The translations under genes and the position numbers were made by a program. This document shows, one piece after another, positions 59,390 through 64,000 of a stretch of DNA of 64,000 nucleotides. The notes under the pieces were generated by a model. It ran no database searches and had not been told where the DNA came from. It saw nothing but the letters and a program-made list of their open reading frames with translations. The first letter of the stretch is position 1. Each line of letters opens with the position of its first letter. Source of the DNA: Fimbriimonadaceae bacterium (GTDB lineage Bacteria > Armatimonadota > Fimbriimonadia > Fimbriimonadales > Fimbriimonadaceae). Where the stretch lies: NCBI GenBank assembly GCA_019638675.1, contig JAHBTE010000001.1, forward strand, positions 2,016,605-2,080,604, given 5' to 3'.

Positions 59390-61093
59390 ATGAAGAAACA
59401 CTGGCGAATTGCGCTGATTCTTGGGATTCTTGCCTTGCTTGTCATCGCTTTGGGGGCGTTGGGGCAGGCCGGAAAGAAAGCAGCCGAAGCAAAACAGTTA
59501 CAGGAGATGCTGAAATCCAGCGTCACCAAGGTTGAACGCGGTGACGTTTCGATCAAGGTTGTTGAAACTGGCTCATTGCAAGCCGAAAAGACTGTGGAAG
59601 TCAAGAGCCAGGTCGGCGGGCGAGTTGCAAGGCTTTTGGTGGACGAGGGTGACTACGTCCAAGAAGGTGACCTCATCGCTGTTATTGATCCTCAGCAAAC
59701 CCAGCTTCAACTTGATCAAAGCCAGGCGCAGCTTGATGGAGCAGTCAGCAGTGTGCGACGAATTGATATCGAAATCGCTCAACGCAAAGTAACGGCTCAA
59801 ACAAATCTTGAACGAGCGAGGCTTCGCGTTAAACAACTTGAACTGGAACTGAAAGCGCAACCAGAACTCACTTCTACCGCAATCAAGTCAGCAGAAACGG
59901 GCTACCAAAACGCGCTGAAATCGTATGACTTACTCACCAAAGTAACTCAACCGAATGCGCGAACCCAGACTGAAATCGCTCTGCAAGATGCTAATAATAA
60001 TCTTCGTCAGGCCAAGGTCGAACGAGATCGCCAGGCTGGCCTCTTTGAAAAGGGCTATGTTTCAAAACGTGAGGTTGAACAAGCTGATCTTTCATTACAG
60101 CTGGCAGAGACCAAAGCTCGGCAAGCAAAGGAAGCTCTGGATCGTTTAGAAAACGAACAGCGGATAGAACGAGAACAGCAGCAACAGCGAGTTGCTCAAG
60201 CCAAGGCTGACCTCGACCGCACAAAGGCTAACGCTTTTGTTGACCAAACTAAGAAACAAGAATATCAAACAGCTTTGCAAAATGTGAAAGATGCTGAGGC
60301 CGCTTTACGGGATGTTCAAGTCTTAGAAGAGCAAAAACGCGGCTCGCAAGCTTCAGTCGCGCAAATCAAGAGCTCGCTAGACGATGCAAAACGACTTTTA
60401 GGTGAAACTGAAGTCCGCGCTCCTATTTCGGGAGTGATCACCAAGCGATTTGTTCAGATCGGGGAATTGGTCAACGCTCTTAGTACATTTTCAGCCGGTT
60501 CGCCTATTGTGAAGATCGAAGACCGTTCCAGTATGTTGGTGAAACTTCAGATTAACGAAATCGATGTTGCTCGTTTGAATGAGGGAATGGGAGCCAACAT
60601 AACGGTAGATGCTCTGCCTGGCAGTGAATTCCACGGGGAAGTCACCAAGATTGCTCCTGCTCAAATTGAGAATGCGTCAGGTGTCGGCGGCGACCCGGTT
60701 GTTAAGTACGAAGTAGAAGTCACGCTTGATGAAGTTGGCACAAAGCTGAAAAGCGGAATGTCTGCTAAATGCGAAATGGTGTCGTTTGAGGTGAAAGACA
60801 CGTTGATTCTGCCACTTGCCTACGTGGGCGAAGATAAGGAAGGTTCTTTTGTGATGCTCTACGATGAGAAGGAAAAACCGGTCGCAAAAAGCCCACTTGA
60901 AAAGCCTAAATTTAAGGGAATCCGTCAAGCCGTTGAAGTAGGGGCAAAGGATCAATCGAATATCGTCATCAAGAGCGGGGTGAAAGAAGGGGTTCAAGTT
61001 GTGAAGCCGGAATTCACGGGCCCACCTCGCAAGGGCATGATGCAGTTTGGCCCGGATGACGAAGAAACTGACGATTCTGAGAAGAAGGAGTAG
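59390..61093 (+). CDS. HlyD/MacA-family periplasmic adaptor
   Basis: Membrane-fusion subunit of an ABC-type tripartite efflux or export system. 567 residues: N-terminal membrane anchor (residues 3-27), lipoyl-type beta segment ('VKVVETGSLQAEKTVEVKSQVGGRVARLLV'), a long coiled coil of about 200 residues with heptad Leu/Gln/Arg patterns (about 110-330), then the second lipoyl half ('VRAPISGVITKRFVQIGE') and beta-barrel domains. ATG 59390 is chosen because the frame extended to 59354 lies inside the peptidase gene. Followed three bases later by a MacB-type permease. Confidence 0.88.
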   Translation: MKKHWRIALILGILALLVIALGALGQAGKKAAEAKQLQEMLKSSVTKVERGDVSIKVVETGSLQAEKTVEVKSQVGGRVARLLVDEGDYVQEGDLIAVIDPQQTQLQLDQSQAQLDGAVSSVRRIDIEIAQRKVTAQTNLERARLRVKQLELELKAQPELTSTAIKSAETGYQNALKSYDLLTKVTQPNARTQTEIALQDANNNLRQAKVERDRQAGLFEKGYVSKREVEQADLSLQLAETKARQAKEALDRLENEQRIEREQQQQRVAQAKADLDRTKANAFVDQTKKQEYQTALQNVKDAEAALRDVQVLEEQKRGSQASVAQIKSSLDDAKRLLGETEVRAPISGVITKRFVQIGELVNALSTFSAGSPIVKIEDRSSMLVKLQINEIDVARLNEGMGANITVDALPGSEFHGEVTKIAPAQIENASGVGGDPVVKYEVEVTLDEVGTKLKSGMSAKCEMVSFEVKDTLILPLAYVGEDKEGSFVMLYDEKEKPVAKSPLEKPKFKGIRQAVEVGAKDQSNIVIKSGVKEGVQVVKPEFTGPPRKGMMQFGPDDEETDDSEKKE

Positions 61094-61096
61094 TAC

Positions 61097-62326
61097 TTGA
61101 ATCTTTTCGAGTCGTTCCGAATTGCGCTTGATATGCTGCGCTTGCACAAGATGCGGGCGTTCCTCACCATGCTCGGTGTGATCATCGGTGTTATGAGCGT
61201 GACTCTAATTTCCATGATCTCAAACGGATTTCAGCATTACATCACCTACGAGTTTAAGAAGCTAGGCTCCGATACGATCTTCCTGTTCTACGATGGCGGC
61301 GGTGGGCGACGTGCGGATCGGAACTCGATGATCAGCGGGCTGAATTACGATGATCTTGAGATATTGATGAACCAATGCACTACGCTGGACATCGCTTCTG
61401 CGACTCTTCAACTAGGGGCACAGAAAATCAGTTATCTTGACAAAGATATTTCTAATCCTGATGTAAGTGGAGTTGATGAGAATATCGCTGAGCTAAACAA
61501 AGTTGGATTACTCAGCGGTCGGGCAATCAACAAAGCGGATTTGGAAACACGGGCGAATGTTTGCGTGATTGGCACGGATATCCGCGACAATCTCTTTGGA
61601 AAGGAAGACCCGATCGGCAAGATGCTCACTTTCCCTGGCATAACCTTACAGGTCATTGGTGTTATGGATGTGGTCGAGATCATGGGGCAAAACAACAAGA
61701 AAGATGTTTGGGTTCCTCTCACCACGGCTCAAGATAAATGGATTGGCGGGGAGCACATTTCTTACATCACTACAAGGCCAAAGCCAGGAATCAGCGTTGA
61801 GTCTGCTATGGATGACGTTTGGCGTGTCCTGATGCTGAAATCCGGTAACAAGAAGGTCTATCGTGTGGATAGCCGAGAATCTATGACTAACGTTCTCGGC
61901 GGAATTCTCGGAGCTGCAGGGGCTGTTCTCGCAGGTATCGCGGCCCTCTCGTTGCTGGTCGGAGGAATCGGCATTATGAACATCATGCTGGTTTCTGTGA
62001 CTGAGCGCACTCGTGAGGTTGGTTTGAGAAAAGCGGTCGGAGCCAAGCGAACTGGGGTGATGATGCAATTTCTTGTAGAAGCCACCATGCTCAGTGTGAT
62101 CGGCGGATTCATCGGGATGGGATTTGCTTGGGTGTTAGGACAAGGAATTACTGCGATTACTGCCGTTACAAATATGCCAAGTAAAGGTGGACTTCAAATG
62201 GTGTTTCCAATTCAAGCGGCAATTACTTCAACAGTAATCTCCGCGATTATTGGCGTGATTTTTGGTCTATATCCAGCGGCAAGGGCGAGTAGTCTTAGCC
62301 CAATAGAAGCTCTGCGAACAGAATAA
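61097..62326 (+). CDS. MacB/FtsX-type ABC permease without ATPase domain
   Basis: 409 residues: four membrane helices, the first about 18-45, then a large periplasmic MacB_PCD domain, and three helices at the C-terminus with 'GGIGIMNIMLVSVTERTREVGLRKAVGAKR', which is diagnostic for the FtsX-like permease. E. coli MacB has an N-terminal ATPase; here the ATPase must be a separate gene and is not in the window. TTG 61097 has GGAG seven bases upstream. A terminator follows, so the operon ends here. Confidence 0.9.
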   Translation: MNLFESFRIALDMLRLHKMRAFLTMLGVIIGVMSVTLISMISNGFQHYITYEFKKLGSDTIFLFYDGGGGRRADRNSMISGLNYDDLEILMNQCTTLDIASATLQLGAQKISYLDKDISNPDVSGVDENIAELNKVGLLSGRAINKADLETRANVCVIGTDIRDNLFGKEDPIGKMLTFPGITLQVIGVMDVVEIMGQNNKKDVWVPLTTAQDKWIGGEHISYITTRPKPGISVESAMDDVWRVLMLKSGNKKVYRVDSRESMTNVLGGILGAAGAVLAGIAALSLLVGGIGIMNIMLVSVTERTREVGLRKAVGAKRTGVMMQFLVEATMLSVIGGFIGMGFAWVLGQGITAITAVTNMPSKGGLQMVFPIQAAITSTVISAIIGVIFGLYPAARASSLSPIEALRTE

Positions 62327-62336
62327 TTTGAGGCAC

Positions 62337-62372
62337 AAAAATCCCCCAGTTCAAAACTGGGGGATTTTATTT
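62337..62372. terminator. Bidirectional intrinsic terminator
   Basis: Stem of about 12 bp (AAATCCCCCAGT / ACTGGGGGATTT) with a short T/C/A loop, flanked by A-rich and T-rich (TTTTATTTTT) runs. It ends the MacB-type permease and the convergent Bax-inhibitor-1 gene. Confidence 0.93.
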
Positions 62373-63125
62373 TTACCGAGATCGAGCGATCTTGCTGATC
62401 AGCCGGAGCATTTCAAAGTAGAGCCAGGCAATCGTAGTGAGCAGAGCGAATCCTGCGTACCATTCCATGTACTTTGGCAATCTGTTTTGAACACCGCGTT
62501 CAATGAGGTCAAAGTCGAGTGCAAAGTTCATCGCGGCGAGAATCACCATGAGAACGCTGAATCCAATTCCGATCGGGCCAGCCGTGTAAACAGGCAGTTG
62601 CCAAACGCCCGGCCAAGCAAGACCGATGAGCATTGATCCCATGTAAAACACAACGACGGCAAGGGTAGCTCCAATGACTACAGTCCTGAAAGTCTCGGTG
62701 ACCTTGATAATCCGAGTCGCGTAAAGAGCAAGCATGGTGCCAAATACCACCATAGTTGCAGCCATTGCCATCGGCACGATTCCTTTGTATTGAGTATCTG
62801 CATACTGAATTGCATACCAGTAAGATATTCCACCTAGGAACACACCTTCAATCGGAGCATAAATCAGGCTGACAGGCATGGCGATTTCTTTCTTAAACAC
62901 CACGACAAAGCTTAAGATCAGTGCTACAAAAAACGCGCCGAGTGTAATAGGCAATGATCCAAGCTTGTAGCCAACTCCACCGCCTACCAGCATGAGGACG
63001 AAAAGTAATGCAGATTTCCCGATTGCTCCTTCCATTGTCATGGAAGTGCCATCAGTAACTCCCGCAGATTGAGTGAAGTATTCTTCCTTCATCGTTGGGT
63101 TACTTGATCTAAACCAATTGCTCAT
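62373..63125 (-). CDS. Bax inhibitor-1/YccA-family membrane protein
   Basis: 250 residues with seven hydrophobic segments and the BI-1 signature region 'APIEGVFLGGISYWYA' plus the C-terminal 'FALDFDLIERGVQNRLPKYMEWYAG', where the acidic residues are those of calcium/proton-sensing members. Belongs to the bacterial YccA/YbhL-like family whose role (ion homeostasis or membrane protein quality control) is unsettled. Isolated gene between terminators. Confidence 0.9.
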   Translation of the reverse strand: MSNWFRSSNPTMKEEYFTQSAGVTDGTSMTMEGAIGKSALLFVLMLVGGGVGYKLGSLPITLGAFFVALILSFVVVFKKEIAMPVSLIYAPIEGVFLGGISYWYAIQYADTQYKGIVPMAMAATMVVFGTMLALYATRIIKVTETFRTVVIGATLAVVVFYMGSMLIGLAWPGVWQLPVYTAGPIGIGFSVLMVILAAMNFALDFDLIERGVQNRLPKYMEWYAGFALLTTIAWLYFEMLRLISKIARSR

Positions 63126-63191
63126 GTTTTCCTTTGTTTAATTTTACTGCTTATTGCCCACGTTAGGTGCAACTACAACAAGTGTTGTGAT

Positions 63192-64000
63192 TTACGACGG
63201 AATTTGCTGCATGATTGCATCGAATTTCTTGCGTTGCTCATCGTTGAATCCAACGAGGGGCAGGCGCACGGATTCGCAATCAAAGCCTTTTTTGCTCAAC
63301 GCGTATTTGATCGGAACAGGGCTAGGATAGCTAAAAATCGCTTGAACGAATGAAGTAATACCATGCGCGGTTGTAGTTGCTTTGGCTGGATTCGTGGGGA
63401 AGTTCGCGATCATAGATTTCAAGTGGGTTCCTACGACGTGCGCGGCTACGCTGACGAGGCCATGTCCGCCGACGCTCAGAATTGGTAACAACAAGGCATC
63501 GTCACCGCTATAAATGCGGAATCCCTTGGGAGCCAATCGGCAAACATCATTGATTTGAGCGATGTTTCCGCTGGCTTCTTTTACGGCCACTATGTTTGGA
63601 ATTTCAGCAAGCCGGAGCAGGGTTTCGGTTTCCAAGTTGATTGCACTCCGGGGTTGGATGTTGTAGAGCATCACGGGCAGGTTAGTTTCCTTGGCAATAG
63701 TGCTGAAGTGAGCGTACAGTCCTTCTTGACCCGGGCGGCTGTAATAGGGGTTGACAAGCATGATCCCATGTGCTCCAGCCCTTTCGGCGGCTTTTGTCAT
63801 CTCGATTGATTCTGCCGTGTCGTACGTGCCCGTACCCATCACAACTGCGGCACGGTCTCCGACTTCTTCCAGAGTTGCATCCAGCAAAGCCAGCTTTTCA
63901 TCGTGTTTGAGCGTTGGAGATTCACCTGTGGTACCAGCAACGACGATTCCATCGTTTTTCTGCACATCAACTAAATATGCGGCGATGCGTTTAGCTTCGG
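63192..64000 (-). CDS. dapA: 4-hydroxy-tetrahydrodipicolinate synthase DapA (5' end cut by window edge)
   Basis: First enzyme of the lysine/diaminopimelate branch, condensing pyruvate with aspartate semialdehyde. The frame is open past the right edge ('AKRIAAYLVDVQKNDGIVVAG'), so the N-terminus is outside. Visible: 'GTTGESPTL', 'MLYNIQPRSAINL' with the catalytic Tyr, the Schiff-base lysine in 'IVAVKEASG', and 'RIYSGDDALLLP'. The C-terminus at 63192 is complete. It is separated from the BI-1 gene by 66 bases. Confidence 0.93.
   Translation of the reverse strand, partial: EAKRIAAYLVDVQKNDGIVVAGTTGESPTLKHDEKLALLDATLEEVGDRAAVVMGTGTYDTAESIEMTKAAERAGAHGIMLVNPYYSRPGQEGLYAHFSTIAKETNLPVMLYNIQPRSAINLETETLLRLAEIPNIVAVKEASGNIAQINDVCRLAPKGFRIYSGDDALLLPILSVGGHGLVSVAAHVVGTHLKSMIANFPTNPAKATTTAHGITSFVQAIFSYPSPVPIKYALSKKGFDCESVRLPLVGFNDEQRKKFDAIMQQIPS

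Noticed and set aside
1-64000. tRNA or rRNA genes
   Set aside because: No cloverleaf-like or CCA-ended segment was recognised in the short intergenic spacers; this was by eye only.

Overview
The window looks like chromosomal DNA from a free-living diderm bacterium with near-balanced base composition. The best guess is Armatimonadota, Fimbriimonas-like. This is inference from gene content: an LptD/OstA-type outer-membrane protein, two VanW-domain proteins, a DUF4129/DUF4350 membrane cluster, a PafA-type Pup ligase, an orphan SLBB export protein and many non-ATG starts. I see no rRNA, tRNA, CRISPR array, prophage or insertion sequence. Coding density is very high and no gene-free stretch exceeds 300 bases.

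Layout. 1-7.7 kb (minus): an apparent seven-gene operon, in transcription order ECF sigma, membrane anti-sigma candidate, large membrane protein, GlnD, two TrkA-type NAD-binding proteins and RecJ (cut by the left edge). The first four genes are linked by 4-base stop/start overlaps. 7.8-12 kb (plus): LptD-like protein, glycogen debranching enzyme and two overlapping micro-membrane proteins. 12-16.1 kb (minus): DnaN, a second ECF sigma with a small partner, and ilvE with a McsA-like zinc protein and a DUF4397-type lipoprotein. 16.2-23.7 kb: a VanW protein, then a minus-strand run of membrane proteins (DUF4013-like, DUF4129, DUF4350, TPR, GT-C), then a LolA-like secreted protein.

23.7-31.2 kb: hrcA divergent from a PafA-like Pup ligase, a BMP-family lipoprotein, an unknown soluble protein, a GH-A/GH42-like secreted glycosidase and a VanX-like dipeptidase. 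31.2-34.5 kb: SLBB export protein divergent from a MetH that ends after its pterin domain. 34.5-45 kb (plus): integral membrane protein, 1563-residue alpha-2-macroglobulin with an intact thioester, coupled VanW protein, GH20 hexosaminidase and a serine beta-lactamase-like hydrolase, a cell-envelope block with overlapping genes.

45-52.9 kb: fatty-acid oxidation (FadN-type fusion, EtfB, EtfA, acyl-CoA dehydrogenase) surrounds the infC-rpmI-rplT translation operon, whose infC starts with ATT. 52.9-64 kb: GT39-like membrane protein overlapping xerC, a small sensor-like protein, livF-rimI-tsaD, a C39-like peptidase, a MacA/MacB-type adaptor and permease without their ATPase, a Bax-inhibitor-1 protein and dapA (cut by the right edge).

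Most content is housekeeping. The least ordinary items are the sigma-glnD coupling, the orphan PafA ligase, the A2M-VanW pair, the ATT-initiated infC, the McsA-like zinc module, the 169-base overlap into xerC and the overlapping micro-proteins.
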